Positions 22,786 to 36,649 of a stretch of 64,000 nucleotides of DNA are shown one piece after another. A model generated the notes under the pieces. That model was not told the DNA's origin and ran no database searches. It worked only from the letters and a program-made list of their open reading frames with translations. This stretch comes from Cymbidium sinense. Its lineage: Eukaryota > Streptophyta > Magnoliopsida > Asparagales > Orchidaceae. A program made the position numbers and the translations under genes. The stretch is from NCBI GenBank assembly GCA_021442155.1, contig CM038216.1, positions 159,821,983 to 159,885,982 on the forward strand, in the 5' to 3' direction. Each line of letters starts with the position of its first letter. The first letter of the stretch is position 1.

Positions 22786-24091
22786 TGGTCACTCATGATA
22801 AGAGAGATCAATCGGAAGTTATATTCCCTCATCTTACATAAGAAATAAAGTCTCTGCTACTCATGACAAGAAGGAATTTATAGATACGGTATGAGGGAAT
22901 TGTAACATGGACATCACATAAAGCATTAAGTGAAAAAATGATTAATGCCCAATAGTGTTACAAAAGCAAAATAGTATTAGTGAGCAGAGAAAATATTAAA
23001 CATTTTTTATTTTCATAAAATGTGTAAAAATATAATGCACTCACTACAACCCTTATACATAATTGTTTTCTAGTAATTTAATTGCAGTGTTTGGAAACCA
23101 GCCTTTGGTGAATCCACCTTCCCTTATAAAATAAGAAATTTATGTTGGAGAGCAAAGTATGATTTGACCGAGTCCTAAAGTAATGTAACCTTAACCCTCA
23201 TGGTGGTTGTTGCATAGATACACCACCTTAAGGATTATCACCATTACAAATTTAAATCTAACCATGATTGCAGCTCACTTATGTCTCATTGGGATTAGTT
23301 TATGGCTTTTTTTAAGAGGGTGACCTTTCTTAGTAGAGTGGCAACCTTGGATTAGTCAGCAAATATCCACTGCTCTTTTCCATATCATCCACTGACCACA
23401 GAGAAGAGTCACCCTTCACAGGCTCGCCACTATCTATGGAAACAGAAAAAAAAAAATTGAATGTCATCTCACTGATGTTGGCCGAGGTGATGCTAATCAC
23501 TATGGTGGGAGCTTTGATGGAAGCTCTTTACTGGTGCAAACTCTCTGCCAAGTCAACACGTGGTGTGGTTAAATTAGTCCCTAGTAAAACTAGAGTCGGC
23601 ACTAGTTGACGAGAAATGAATTCATTAAGAACTAAAAATATAAAATTGATGAAGGGATTTGCTATAGGTCCAAACTTTGGGAATGAAACCACCTATCGAG
23701 TAAGTAAAATTTCTTTTTACTCAGATTATGGCCTAGTAAATCACTCATAGAAAGGTGAAGTGATCTAGCAAACTTACCTAGATTATTGAAGGAAATAATT
23801 TTAAGAGCTGGCGAGTGTCCCAAAGATTATCTATTGATGCCTGAACACTAGTTATGCTCAATTAAGATTAAAGGAGAAATTTAGAAATGCAAACAAATTA
23901 ACTTGTGATGTAAAATAAATGGTGAGTCTCATCTCAACAAGTCATTCATTTATAACCACTTTTGCGATAGTAGATCCAACCATTCAGTTGAGAAATACCT
24001 TCATACATCAGATCAAGGGTTCATCCCCTCTTTCTTTATCCTCCCCATGGACACTCAGAAGTCGCATGAGATATGGACACTCTGTAATAAC
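22786..24091. other. Gypsy-1 3' region without recognised genes
   Basis: Neither strand gives a convincing protein. Short open frames exist but show no known motif. Confidence 0.4.
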
Positions 24092-24304
24092 CTATATTTT
24101 CGCATGGCAAGAGCTCAATCCTTCTTCTGGATCATTGGAGCTATCTAGATTTAAAGTTGCATTAGTGGGAGGAGTTGGCATGCTCACCTCAACCACAGGA
24201 TTTGCAATGACCTCTTTTAACTTCTTCACTTTTTTCATTTTCTTTTGAAGACCTACCAATAGAGTTGCAATATCAAAGTCTCTACGAGGCCCCTTGGCAT
24301 CCAT
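24092..24304 (-). CDS. Short unidentified antisense ORF near the gypsy-1 3' LTR
   Basis: This 70-codon frame starts MDAKGPRRDFDIATLLVGLQ. It is followed by a Lys-rich segment and a proline/threonine-rich segment. It lies on the same strand as the aORF and upstream of it, so it could be a detached exon-like or N-terminal piece of the same antisense protein. No domain was recognised and chance cannot be excluded. Confidence 0.2.
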   Translation of the reverse strand: MDAKGPRRDFDIATLLVGLQKKMKKVKKLKEVIANPVVEVSMPTPPTNATLNLDSSNDPEEGLSSCHAKI

Positions 24305-24578
24305 AAAAGTTATGTTTTCTTTTTTCCATAGACTAACCCTTAAAGCTAAAAAAATCTATTCAAGTAAGTAGCTGAAGAAATTGTTGAAAACACTAAAGAA
24401 TTATAGAAGGATCCACTTATAGCCTTTAGTGTGTTGGAAAAATAGATTCATTTAGAAGGTGATGTAACCTCTCCTAATTGTAAAAATTATTTTTATACAG
24501 ATCATTAAATATTTATAACTAATCTTTTTATTTTATTTTATCTTTTTTGTGAGGTATCTCTACAAGGAGTAGAAAAAT

Positions 24579-25180
24579 TGAAGAGCTAAATATATACCCA
24601 AAGTAGAATAGACCAAGGGTCTAGTTATGAGATAAACATACTTGTCATAAAGGGTACTCAACAACTATGGCTACTAGAATCAACATACTCACCAGAAAAG
24701 GTATCCGATAATGAATAGAGGGTTGAGGACTTAGAAAATAAAATAATGACTTAGAGAATAAGTCATAAATTAACGTACTAGTAGTGGAAAAATACTTTAA
24801 AATATAAGATGACTGCTCCTCTCAGCATAGTTCTTACTAGCATACTCGCATGATGATGGGCTGCTCATCTCTATTATCTGTCAGGTCTATACTCGCACAC
24901 AAGTACACTTATTGATAGCTTAGGTGAGCATCCACTTATACTTGATTTATCTTATATATACTTTCTATGTATAGTCACCCCTTTATATTATAAAAGGGGA
25001 ACTCCTCTCTAATGGAGGATCTTGTCTTTCTTTTCCTCTAGGACCATAGTCATTGTACTCCAATTTTGAGAAAGGAAATTTATTATTTCTCTTGCACTTA
25101 TTTAGTTTCATATCTTTTTATTTACTATATATTTGTTTAATCCTATTTCCCAGGTATCTTAGAGGGTTCCTCCTCTATTC
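24579..25180 (+). repeat. Gypsy-1 3' LTR
   Basis: Direct repeat partner of 15756-16378, with shared landmarks listed there. The segment abuts the start of the inverted B copy at about 25187. The exact junction is uncertain. Confidence 0.75.
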
Positions 25181-27789
25181 TGAGCATGTGGTGTTTATTT
25201 TTTGAATATGTGCATGGAGGACACCACATAAATCTGAGGGTGTACTTATTGAGGTGATCGAATATGACATTAAGGAATGATACACTATCTCAAAAGATAG
25301 AAATCACCACTCTATAATGGACCTAATCACTTAATAAGGACTCCTAAGGCATGATGAGTCTTCGAATGTACTAGAGATTTTTCCCCTACTTTACATGGAT
25401 GAATAAAGTAGGGTTTTTATTAAACCCGATTATAAAGTTCCCTATGAGGGAAAGCACCCATAGTTAATTACATCTTAAGGAAGGTGAATTCCTTAGGAAT
25501 ACTCACAATTAAAGTAGGCAATTATTGTCTCCAAAGATTTTAACGATAAGACTATCAATAAATTGGTTATATTGAAAAATCAAATGGGATAGATCAAAAG
25601 GAGAGACTTATTATTGAAGCCAAAGGAGATGAGTAGGGAATGCTCATGATACTATGAAATTTAGTGAGCATTCCAACCTATCCTGTGATTGGGCTTTAAA
25701 TGTTTGAAGTTGAAGAGAATTATGCATTTGAGTTAAAATTTTATTCGAAAGCTAGGAATTATAATCTCATAATACAAGGTTGTTGAAATGCATAGGAAGT
25801 GAGGATAAATGGTTGTAGCCTAAAGAATATAGCAACCTCAAATCATAAATCTAGGGAGATTTAGCGAGGGGTAAAACACATACTAAATCTAAGTGAAGAT
25901 GGGCATATGGTTTACTTCCATAAGAGAGAGTAAACCACCCGACTGTTAGACTTATCACCACCTAAAGTGCAAGCCAGCTAACTCCTCTTACACTTTAAAA
26001 TCATGTAAGAAAGTCATATGATTTTGTAAGATAGTTAGGTTATTATTATTTAGAAAGAAACTAAAATCCTTAAACTCACTCCTTAAGATACTAGAGAGTG
26101 ATATGAGGCATGACTTAGTCTAATGCAAATCTTTTCAATTTTTTTATTTGATTTTGGACTATTCATTTTGACAAAGTCCATAAGTTTTTATATGTCTAAT
26201 TGCATGATGAAATGAGATTATTGGCTAAATCAAAGAGAATGAGGTATTTTCCACCACAGAGGAGACCCTCAAAAGTTAAGTCTTCCCCTATCATGCAAGG
26301 ATGGAAACCCTTGATTAGCAAGAGTGAAGCAACATAGATGCATGATATTAAACATACAATCATTCAGCTAAGGGGTTACTAAATCTTTTATTTATCTTGA
26401 TTTAATGCCTAGGCTTTATGTGAGGTTATGAGTTGTTTAGAAAATTTAGTTATGAGTTGTAGTTGGGGTAGACAATTTATTTTCCACTAAGAGCCTAATC
26501 TGATCAAGGCTACACATTAAATCACCATATAAGTAAGAAACTAAGAAGAGGCATGCTATTTTTATTGTGCAATTTAAACATACATTAGGAATTTTATAAA
26601 TCTAAAAAAAAAGAATAAAAGGTCGATCGGTGTCAGTCATCCAAAAAAGAGAAATGGGTAGCCGAGCTCTATCCTTATACATCCCGGTATATGAAAGAAT
26701 AATTATAATTTTACAAATAAATAAATGTTATGGGGTCTTCTTATCTTTATTTTTCATATCTCTTTCATTTCTCCATTTGGATGTATTTACTTCAAAAGGC
26801 ATCACAGGCCTCCTAGAAAAACCTTCTAGCCACTACTCATCTTAATCCCCCATAACACTAATCCTAATCCCTAATGCATAATTACATTAAAAATAGGAAA
26901 AGTAAATCTAACTACACTTGCAAAATAAGTGTTAGCTAAACAAACCATACAACCCAAGCAGTTATACGAATACTTCAGACTTAGCACCCTACTCATGGGT
27001 AACCAAGCCCACCTATCCTAATTTGTGAATGATTCATAGACTGAATGTTACACCGTGATTAGCCTAATCATGTTTTATGTAGAAGATTATGCTTAAGGGG
27101 TGCCTAAAATAAATATAAATGCTCTCTTTTGCAAGTTTCTTAAACCCTAAGCATAATCTCCTAACATCCACTTTAGAACAATACATCATAAAACCAAACA
27201 TAAATAAGTCCATGCATCGCCCTAACATAAAGCTAAAAGTGGTGACTTAATTCTAAAGTGTATGTGCTTAGGCTTGTGTGGTATGCCTTAACTAAGCTTT
27301 AGAATTGTTATTTTTTAAGTATGAAAGGATTTAATTATAAAAGGTGGTTTTACTTTAAGTATTTTAATTAATTTGCAACTTTTAATTTGTGATTTGATTT
27401 GTTTCATTTGGTTTATACTTAACAACTAAGTGTTATAAAGAGAAGAAAGGAGAGAACCACTCTTTTTTTCCCTACCTTAAGTCACATCTAAAGTGAGTTA
27501 ATTAATCAGTTCTCTTTAGTGATTAGCTTATTACATATTTTAATTATTCTTAAGTTTAGGTTCACTTTAATTAAACTCATTCAATAAGAAAGGCATCTTA
27601 AGATTAATTGGAATTATTTACTATATCATGACACTTATTCATTCATTTCTTCCCATCACTTGTGGCATGCACATGATCAAACCTTAAGCATACCTATACA
27701 TGCATTATGTCTTAGCACACTTAAAAAGATGGATGTAAACATGTATTTTTGGAATTTAAATGTTTATTGTGATTGAATTTTTTTTATCA

Positions 27790-28470
27790 TATTAATTTAA
27801 AGCTCTATCTAAATTCTTATACAAAAATAGATAGGAATGAAATTAAATAGGTATGTGTCATTGTTAACAAGGGAAGTGAGGTAATCAAATGACCACCTTG
27901 GAGTAGCTAAAGCTTCGTGTTCCCGAGATGTCCAAACTATATACCCATTACATTCAAGCATATGTAAATTTTCATACATGAACATAAGAAAGAGAGCTCA
28001 GAGTCATATGATTAGTTAATTCAACAACTTAATGATTCATGAATGCATGAATTTTTGATAAAAGACAATGGGTTTTAATTTCATAATTAAATACACACAC
28101 ATGTATAAGAGACATTAACTAGTACATGTCATTGTTAATCAGGGAAGTGAGGTAATCAATTGACCTCCTTGGGGTTACATAAAGCCTCGTATTCTGGGAT
28201 GTCCAGACTAAATTTTTCTATTCTCAAATACATACATATGTATACAAAAAAAGAAGGAAAACCATGCAAAGTTATATTTTTTATTTGATTGGAATGCATA
28301 TGAAGTAAAGTCTTATCCAAATTCTAATATTGAAATACAATAGAACGAAATCAAATGGAGTACATATCATTGTTAAACTAGGAAAGTGAGGTAATCAAAT
28401 GACCTCCTTAGGGCTAACTAAAGCCTCATATTCCCGGGATGTCCAAGCTATATACCCAATAATATTCTTA
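27790..28470. repeat. Three-copy tandem repeat (about 240-270-bp period) in B
   Basis: Copies are anchored at cattgttaa... near 27859, 28130 and 28368. Each continues gggaagtgaggtaatcaa, then a cctt-gg block, then taaagcctcg, then gggatgtcca. The left B copy has two units of the same repeat. Confidence 0.8.
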
Positions 28471-30677
28471 CTTTTGTAAATCAAAATATGAATGAAAGAA
28501 AAAAAAAACTTTACTTTATACACTTAAGCTATAATCACATACATCTCCTATGTATTTATAACTAGCATTTATAGCATATATAATCATTCATTTATAAGTT
28601 TTGAAAAATATATTTGGATTTAATAATGATAATAGCCACACATATATTAATTTAAACCAAGACATGCAAGCTTGACATAAAGGAAATCATTTGATTTAAT
28701 TAATTTTTGGAAAATAATGAATGTTTGGATCAAATGGCACACAATATGTAATATGATTGAAAAGAAATAAAAGGATATAAGAACAAAATTTCATTCAATC
28801 CAACTAATTCTTAAGAACAATCATATTAAATAAATTCACTTAAAATAAACCAAAGTTTCTTAATATTATTTTTAATTCCATATTTGATTTGATTTAGGAA
28901 ATGTGAGAAGGGTGTGCAAGTCCTAACCACATTCTCCATGTGTGAGTTAATTTGATTTAATGAAAAGAAATTAGGTTGATTTTATGGATTAATTAGGTTA
29001 AGGTGTGAATTAAATTAATTATTAAACCCTTACCTATGTTATCTTAAGATAATTAATTAAATGATTATGATCTAATGTAATATGTGAATGAGTTGAAAAA
29101 TAAATAGCAATGCTCCTATGAAATGAAAGGGACCCTAATGCAATTAGCTCACAATCATTAATTAATTAAGCTTAAGATACTCACTTAATTACTTTGGGGT
29201 TTTCTCACACATATGAGCTAACCATAATTTCATTAGCTCTCTTTAGGTTATTAAACACCTAAAGCACTACCCAAGATTTCAATTAATTAAGATTCCATAT
29301 GACTACATTTTCAACTTGATTAATTAAGTAATTTGATTAAATGATTAAGCATTAATTAATTTAATTAATGAAAATGAATTTATAGAAATAGATTAGGAAA
29401 TAGGCCCTAATTTTATCTCCTGAGTTCACCCACTATTAAGGAACACTTAAGCCATTTAATTAATTAATCCATTACTATTCACATGATTAATTAAACATTA
29501 ATTAAATTAAGAGAGTAATTAAGGCTTAATTAAATAATTCTCCTAATTTAGTAAGCAATAAATCCTAAGGAAATTAGAGGAGGTAGAGGTCATCCTATTA
29601 AATAATATCATAAATTTTAGGATTAATCACTTGAATGATTAGAGAGTAATTAAGCTAATTAGGTTTTTAATTAAACCCTAATTAAGCTTATTTACTATTC
29701 AAAATCAATTGAAAATATTTTTATTAAATTCTCCTCTGCAATTCCTTTAAAAGGAGCCATTATTTGTATTTTTTAGATTTTTTGACAATTATTTATGAAT
29801 TAGGAAGTTTTAGCCTTAAAAATACATTAAATAACCCTAATTTTAACCCACATTGACAGTACTTTCGCATGGCACCTGGATTGGCTATTTAAGTTGTCAC
29901 ATCCAGCGTGAAGTGTGACGCAGATGATCTCCTCCATCCGATCTTGGATCAGATGGCATAGATCAAACCCATAACATAAAAGGAGAAAATAAGGGAGATC
30001 TAACATGTTTCGATCACAGCCTTCTATTATAATCACACAAAACGGATGACCCGTGATCCTCCTTCCTGCCAACAATGAGTGATAATGTCTGTATGCCATG
30101 GATCATTTGATCTGAGTTCACCCGAGCTTGGATGAACTTCAAAATCAACCCACACCATCGGGGAAAGAATTTGAACACATCCAACGATCAAGATCAACTC
30201 ACATGCAAATTTCCTTTGAAAAGCTCCAACAAAATTTTCCTATTTCTGTGGTTTTGAGAAATTATCTCATCGGAGCTCAAGACCGGCAGTGGGATGAATG
30301 GATATGGCTTCGTCTAGTAGAGATGAGGCCCTGTTGAGATAGAATCAAGCCAATTCCTCTTGGCTCACTTAGTAGGATTGATTTCCTTCACTATGGAGAT
30401 CAGTGGTGATCAAAGTCCGTCCTCTGATGGCTTGGAAGCTTGGCAAAAGTCTTGGATGGCTTCAATGATGTGCTTGGAAGGTGTGTGCAAGAGTAATTTG
30501 GTTTCAGTTGAGGAATTGGTGAGCTCAAATTGGAATTAGCCTTCCCTATTTTAGTTTTGTATGAGAAGGAGAAATTCTATAAGGGGAGAGCTTGGGATGG
30601 CTCTGGGAATTACAAGGAGACTCAAAATCATATTTGGAAGCTCTCACGAATCGAAGTGATGCATTTCCCACTCAAAT

Positions 30678-30696
30678 TGAGGGGGTATACCCCTCA
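30678..30696. promoter_or_regulatory. TATA-centred palindrome in B (middle copy)
   Basis: The sequence tgagggggtataccccTCA is a near-perfect palindrome around tata. It is equivalent in position to the inverted repeats near 5572 and 49165. Confidence 0.35.
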
Positions 30697-31099
30697 GTTT
30701 GCCAAGGTGGATGGATGGGATGGCTTCCATTTTTTGGTCACCACCTAGAGCACCAAAGAATCGAGTCCACATGACCGTATGGATTAGGAGAACTGTGCAA
30801 GAGGCTCCAAGTCGGATTTTCTTGATCCTTTGGGTGTTTGGCTTGTATGGGAGGTGAGTTGGCTCACCTCTCTTTCATCCATGCCAAGTCTTAGCATCTT
30901 GTAGAGTGGGCTATGAAGCTTAGGGATCCCTCATTTGGGTGAGTGAGGGTAGCCAAGGTGATAGGAGGGTAGACTCTACCATTTTTGGAAAAATCCCACA
31001 TGGGGGAGAGGATCCATGGAAGATTTTCATTAGGCTTCACTCCAAATGGGTTTAGGTTGATTTTGGGCTAACCTAGGTTGAGTTTGGGTTAGGTTCGGT

Positions 31100-32100
31100 C
31101 AGCCACCAAAGTCCCATGGATTGATTTTATGGATTTTGGCTTCATTTGGTCAAATCGGTTCACATGGGTTCATGTTGGTTTGGGTTGATCAATTGGTCAA
31201 ATTGGGTCAAACCAAGGCTTCGATTAGGTCTAAATGATGATTTGAATAGTTTTAGTTCAAGTGGTTTCAATCAATTTGTCCTAGGTTTGATTTTGGATCG
31301 CTTGGATTTATATAGGTCAAATGGTGATTAATTTGACCAAATTGACCAAATTGAGTTGGGTTAGGTGTTGGTTTAAGTTCAATTGGTCAATTAAAAATGA
31401 TTATAGGCCTTGGTTTGAATCAATTTATATTTTGGCCAATTTAACCCTTTAGGTCAATTTGGATGGGTTAACAAGTTAAATTCTCAAATTATGGCTTAGT
31501 CAATTGTCAATAGTTAATTTGGAATGAACTTGATCCATTGGTTGCAATAAATTTGGGTTAGATCATGATTTGACCCATTTTGACCTTTTAGACCAATTTG
31601 GGTCAACTTGGGTCAAATGACCAATTCTTGACTGAATTGAGGTCGAAGTCATGTTCAATCATTGATCATGAGTTGGTGTGAATCAATGGTTTCAGTCAAT
31701 TTGAGGTATGGTGGGTTTTGGCTAGTTTAGCTTTCAATTGGGCTAAAGGTTGACTTGGTCAAAGGACCAAGTTGACTTGGTTTGACCCAATTTAAGGTAA
31801 TGATCATCCTAGGATGATTATTGATCATGATATAAGGCTTGGATGGGCTTGGTTCAATCTAATTTGGGTTGGATTAGAACTTGGCTCAAGAAGATCCTTT
31901 AGGCCACTTAGGGTCAATTGACCTAAATGGGTTAGTTGGTTTGGTTTTGGCTTGATTCAAGTTTAGTTGAACTTATATATGAGCCTAGGATTGAAATATA
32001 AATTCAACTACAATCAATTTGGAGTTAAATGGATTTTGGCTCATTTGAAGTTTTCAAGCTAAAAGAGCCAACTTAGGCTTTACTTGGGTTGACCTGAGTT
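31100..32100. promoter_or_regulatory. GGTCAA/TTGACC-rich tract in B (middle copy)
   Basis: This tract is dense in ggtcaa and ttgacc words within variations of ggtcaaattgggtcaa. It is homologous to the tract at 3950-5250. WRKY binding is inference only. Confidence 0.3.
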
Positions 32101-33118
32101 TGGTTTGATGATTGTAGGTTTTATTTATATTTAGATAGAAGATTGAAGGAATGATTGATTTAAGGGAAAATCCATTAGTTTTGGCTTGATTGAGGATTTG
32201 GCCAAGTTAAAATGGCTTGAATTGGGTTTTAGTTTGATTTTGATTTTGTTTTGGCTATTTGATTTATATGTCATTTATATTTGGGAATATAAATGAAGAT
32301 ATAAATGATTCATGAAAATCACGTTGAGTTTGGAGTTATTTGGAATTTTCAAGTAAACATGTAAGGTCAAAAGGGAAAGAAATCAATTTAGTTTGATTTA
32401 TTGGTTATTGGAAGGTGGGTTTCACTTATATTTATTAATATTAATAATAAGTAATTGATTTATAAAGAAACCAATTGATTTTTGATTTGATTAAGATTTG
32501 GGAGGTTAGTGGGATCCATATGGCTTAAGAAGGGTCTTAGCTTGGTTTGATTTGGTTTGATTTGGTTTTGGTCATTTGATGGATTTCATTTATATTGAAT
32601 ATCAAAATAATTGATTTATAAAAAATCAATCAAGTTTGGGATAATTTAGGTGGAGATTTGGCTAAGTTTATGAGAATGTTAGAACTTGGATTTGATTTTG
32701 GGATTGAATTATTTGAAGTTGGATTTGAATTGGAATTTGATAAATGATTGATATATTGAATTGATCTTTGATAAAATCAATTAAATTGGGATTTATTTGA
32801 ATTTGGTTAAGGTTAAGTCCATCAGATGAAATCAAAAGGGCTTAGAAATGATTTTGAATTCAATCATAAGGTTCATGGAGATTCGGTTTTGATTTATCAT
32901 GAATTTGAGGTTTGGAAAGCATGGATTGGGTTTAGTAGAAGCAAAGTTAAGTCCCTAAGGCATGGCCTATTCTATGGCTAACCCTTCTAAGTCTAGTTTT
33001 AGTTAAGTGTTCACCTAATCTAGAAGTATCTTAAAACCAAGGAGCTCTTAGTGTCTATAAGAATCCAAGATCTATGATGAGGAAGTTGAGAACTCACTCT
33101 AAAAGTGAGGTCAATAAA

Positions 33119-35403
33119 AGGACCCCCAATAGGGTGGTGTAATTGACAAGGCACACCACACATATTAGTGTTGACCGAGATGATCGACAACATCCAAAGG
33201 ATCCTTTTATGCTAACGAAAATGACCTATCCCTAAATCTGAGGTGTAGATAGAAATAAGATCTTAATGCAATGTAGCTCAACTTATGCTAAGGGCATAAG
33301 AGAAGGAGGAGGAATCCGCTAAGGGATTGAGTATGTGAACCTTCCACTAGGAAAGAAGGTTCAGGTTATCCATAAAAAGGATAAGGGTTTGTGTGATGAG
33401 AGAAGATCCACTAGAGATTAGGATTTATAACCCGCCTTGGATGGGTGCATGAACCTTTCACTAAGAAAGCAAGTTCAGATTATCCACTAGGGATAAGAAT
33501 TTGATTTGGTTTGATTTATTATTGTGTTTTAGGCTCCACTAAGGGGGCTAAATTGACTTGGGCCTTGTTGGAGAGAAATTTGATTTGATCTGATGTGGGG
33601 CTCCACTGGGGGAGGATATAATTGGTTTAAAAGAAGTCGAGAGTATCTCTACCATAGATATGAGCTCGGATCCACTACGGAATAAGGTTGATTTGATTTA
33701 TGGATTTCTTTGGTTTGCATGGGGAAATATCTGCTAGGGATAAGAGTGTGTTAGTATATGGACTATCAGCGATAGATATCACACAAGGCTATATCGGCCC
33801 TTGTCTTATTTTAGATTTACAAATCTAAAGGGAAAGTATACTAACCATCAGGCAGGACTATCCAACCTAAGGATGACTACTAAGAGAGTGCCATTTTGGA
33901 CTTATCTCAGCTCGAGAGTAGCCAGAGATATCATTTTAATTTAAATGGACCATATTGATTTATGATGGATTCACTAAGAAAAGGCTATATTAGCCTTGGC
34001 CTATCTTAGATTTATAAATCCAAAGGGCTAGTCTACCGGCCATGAGGTAGAGCTAACCAACCTAAGGGGTGCCTTTCGATGTACAATGGCTGCTAGGAAG
34101 AAAGTGTGTAGACTTACATCTTCCAAAGTGAGGAACAACTCGGGGTGATCGGTTGATAGTACATAAATCAAACCTAACCTAAGGCTACCGTGTACAATGC
34201 GTGCTAGAAAAGATGTACATCTTCCAAAGCAAGGATGACCATCCAAAGCTGTGAAAATGGGAAGTCGAACTCAACCTAAGGGAGACTGGAGGCTTACTAC
34301 TATCTCAACTCAAGTAGTCGAGATTCCTATAGGGAGTTTTGCTCACATTACCTAAAGATAAAATGCTTGCTTGGGAAAAGGTCCTATTAATCCACAAAGC
34401 AAAATATATGTACTAAGCCCGAGAAGGAGCTAAAATCAACCTAGTCTTATCTCAAACATACTGGACTAATGGAGAATCTGCATATTCGCAAGACAAGTTC
34501 TCCAACCACAGGGGTGGCTACTAGGAAAGGGGATGTCTAATTCAAGAGTGGGGGGTCTAAGGATCTAGATTAACCAGAGGGAGGTGTCGCTAGGGCTTTA
34601 TCCAAGATAATGTAAAAGAAAGTTTATAGGGTGGCTAACTCAGGCTTATAAACTTACATATGCCATGAGTGGTGTATCCACCGGGTGGGTCATTGTCAAG
34701 ATAGAAGACCAACCAACTTAAGGTGCTTTCGTTGGTGTGATTAACGAGAAGAAGACTTGTAGACTTACATCTTCAAAATGATCATCGGGATAATGATCAT
34801 TGATTACCTGGGCGCTAAAGCGAAGTCTAAGGTAAAGATCCATGTAGACTAAAGTAGTCGGGAGGAAAGGAGCCACTAGGGAACTTATCCTAAGCCTTAA
34901 ATATACTCGACCCAATGCATGCATGATGGATAGTTCAAGAAGAAAGCGTGTGCTCACATCCTCTTAAATAAAGTCAACATGAGGTAGCTTACATAAGACA
35001 GGACCAACCTAACGAGGTGCTTGCAATGGTCAAGTTAAGAAGAAATCTTATAGACTTACATCCTTTAAACAAGGAACCACTGGGTGACACACTAGTAATG
35101 TTGTAAACCAGAAATGAGTGAGAGTGATGCCATATGGGGCTTTATCACACATCAAAGTAGCACGAGATAAAAGATATATGTTTATTTTATATGTGATTTT
35201 GTGTAGTTTGTGTTGGTATTGTGTTGATAAAGGATAGGATGCCATACCTACCTAAAAACACATCATGGAGGATTAGCAAATAAGGATGCTTCTTAATAAC
35301 ATGAAGAGAGACGGATTTAAGATGAAAAGAAGTTTTATTGATAATTATTTTAAGACAAGATTTCTTTAGTAGTAGAAGCATTGGGCACTCTCCTTACAAT
35401 TTA
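33119..35403. repeat. Degenerate repeat-rich 3' region of gypsy-2
   Basis: No protein motif is visible. A unit containing ggctatat..gcc.tgtc followed by tagatttacaaatctaaaggg occurs at about 33786 and 33981 (195 bp apart). A unit of the type gtagacttacatcttccaaag recurs at about 34103, 34212, 34650, 34753, 34949 and 35046. The region lies between the gypsy-2 integrase end and family B, so it is probably the element's 3' untranslated region with amplified, decayed repeats. Confidence 0.5.
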
Positions 35404-36420
35404 TTAATAATAATCCCTTGGTAATATCCTCCTTGTAGAAGGGCCTTCCCAAGTGGGTTCAAACTTACCTCCCATCTTTTGGCGGGCAATAATTGGTCTC
35501 CTTAGAACTAAAATAAGATATCCTACTTGAAAAGCTCTGGGATGGACCAACTTGTTATGAGCTTGAATCATTTTGGCCTTGTACAACTCTAGGTTTTGGT
35601 ATGCCTGGAGGTGTCTCTCCTCCAAACCTTTGAGCTCTTCTAACTGCAACTTGGCATTTTGCTCTGTTGATCTTGTTACCAATAGCTACCCTTAATGATG
35701 AGAGTTGGAATTCTAACGGTAGAATTGCTTTAGACCCATACACTAAGGAGAAAGGGGTAGATTGAGTTAGATTTATGTATGTGGTGCGGTAAACCCACAA
35801 AACTTCAACTAACTGCTCATGCCACTATCTCTTGTTATCGTCGAGTGTCTTCTTTAATATCAAGATGAGAGTTTTGTTGAAGGCTTCTGCCAAGCCATTT
35901 TCCCTCGGTTAATAGATGGTAAAATATTTCTAATCTATGATGTGTCTCTAGGCAAAGCTATTGATTTTGGTGCTCTTGAATGCACATTATCGGAATTCAT
36001 TGAGGCAGCAATATATACGGTTCCTAAAAAACTAGAGCACATGCTGAGCTGTAACCTCTCTAAGTGAGATTACCTCTGCTCATTTGGAAAAGTAATTGGT
36101 CACAACTAGAATGAACCGATGACCCTTGGAAGAAGGAGGGTCGACCCACTATCACACTCAATGGCCAGGTACATGTAGAATGGTGGGTGTTGGTGTAGGT
36201 GTACACACTGCATCATGGTTATGCATATGTTCACATCATTATGAAGAGTATCCATCGTTGATCCTGATCATCATCTTTAGACTAGATTGATGTGCTCTAC
36301 ATAAACTTGAGTACCCCACAATTCGCTTTATGTTTGTCCAAATAACATAACTAAATATGATCGAAGGACTGTGGGTACAAGGTGCGACCTACGAGAGCAT
36401 AGGAAAGGGTTCTGTACTTC
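35404..36420 (-). pseudogene. Gypsy-2 integrase remnant
   Basis: On the minus strand the order is a degraded zinc-finger segment near 36200-36300, and then GHRFILVVTNYFSK followed by AEVISLREV (start of the catalytic core, about 36050-36125). Next come NGLAEAFNKTLILILKKTL (around the catalytic Glu, about 35855-35905) and WVYRTTYINLTQSTPFSLVY with GSKAILPLE. The C-terminal domain follows: LEERHLQAYQNLELYKAKM, HPRAFQVG and GGKFEPTWEGP. Tat-lineage integrases match this pattern closely. A frameshift near 35670 separates the core from the C-terminal domain, and several stops are present (for example in DNKR*WHEQL). Confidence 0.85.
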
Positions 36421-36649
36421 ATCTAATGTGCTAGTGATTTGTCTTGAGGAAGTTTGCCTACATTTAGATAATCCATAAAAGGTTGCCTCTAATCTGACTC
36501 ATCATCCTTTTTGGCAACATTAACCTCCCCTTCAAACAAGAGTCTCTCAATGAGTTCACATCTAATTTGACCTAATTGGTATGGACTCATTGGACATGCC
36601 AACTCTTTGGCATCAACATCCACATGCATTCTCTCCTTGAGGAATCTTA

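Larger units (their letters stand above)
15756..25180 (+). mobile_element. Gypsy-1: degraded Tat-like Ty3/gypsy retrotransposon
   Basis: Two diverged direct repeats of about 600 bp (15756-16378 and 24579-25180) enclose gag, protease, RT, RNase H and integrase remnants in Ty3/gypsy order on the plus strand. Downstream of integrase are a 104-bp tandem repeat and a degraded antisense ORF, an arrangement known from the plant Tat lineage (Retand and Ogre-type elements). Large internal deletions removed most of RT and the integrase core. The LTRs are clearly diverged from each other, so the insertion is old. I could not identify a target-site duplication or a convincing primer-binding site. Confidence 0.8.
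25187..33118 (-). mobile_element. Family B, middle copy (about 7.9 kb, inverted)
   Basis: This is the reverse complement of 3657-10655, collinear throughout. The stretch at 25240-25310 pairs with about 10540-10620. The tandem repeat at 27790-28470 pairs with 7737-8080, the GC-richer block at 29840-31060 with about 5270-6300, and the TTGACC/GGTCAA tract at 31100-32100 with 3950-5250. The terminal word aagtgaggtcaa at 33107-33118 pairs with the TG start of B. Extra GATTTGG-rich sequence at about 32100-32900 makes this copy longer than the left one. It lies directly downstream (in minus-strand sense) of the gypsy-2 integrase and 3' region, where a 3' LTR would be expected. Confidence 0.75.

Noticed and set aside
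30128..30774. Plus-strand frames in the middle B copy
   Set aside because: The homologous sequence in the right copy (48640-49180) does not keep the frame. They are short frames in GC-richer repeat DNA.
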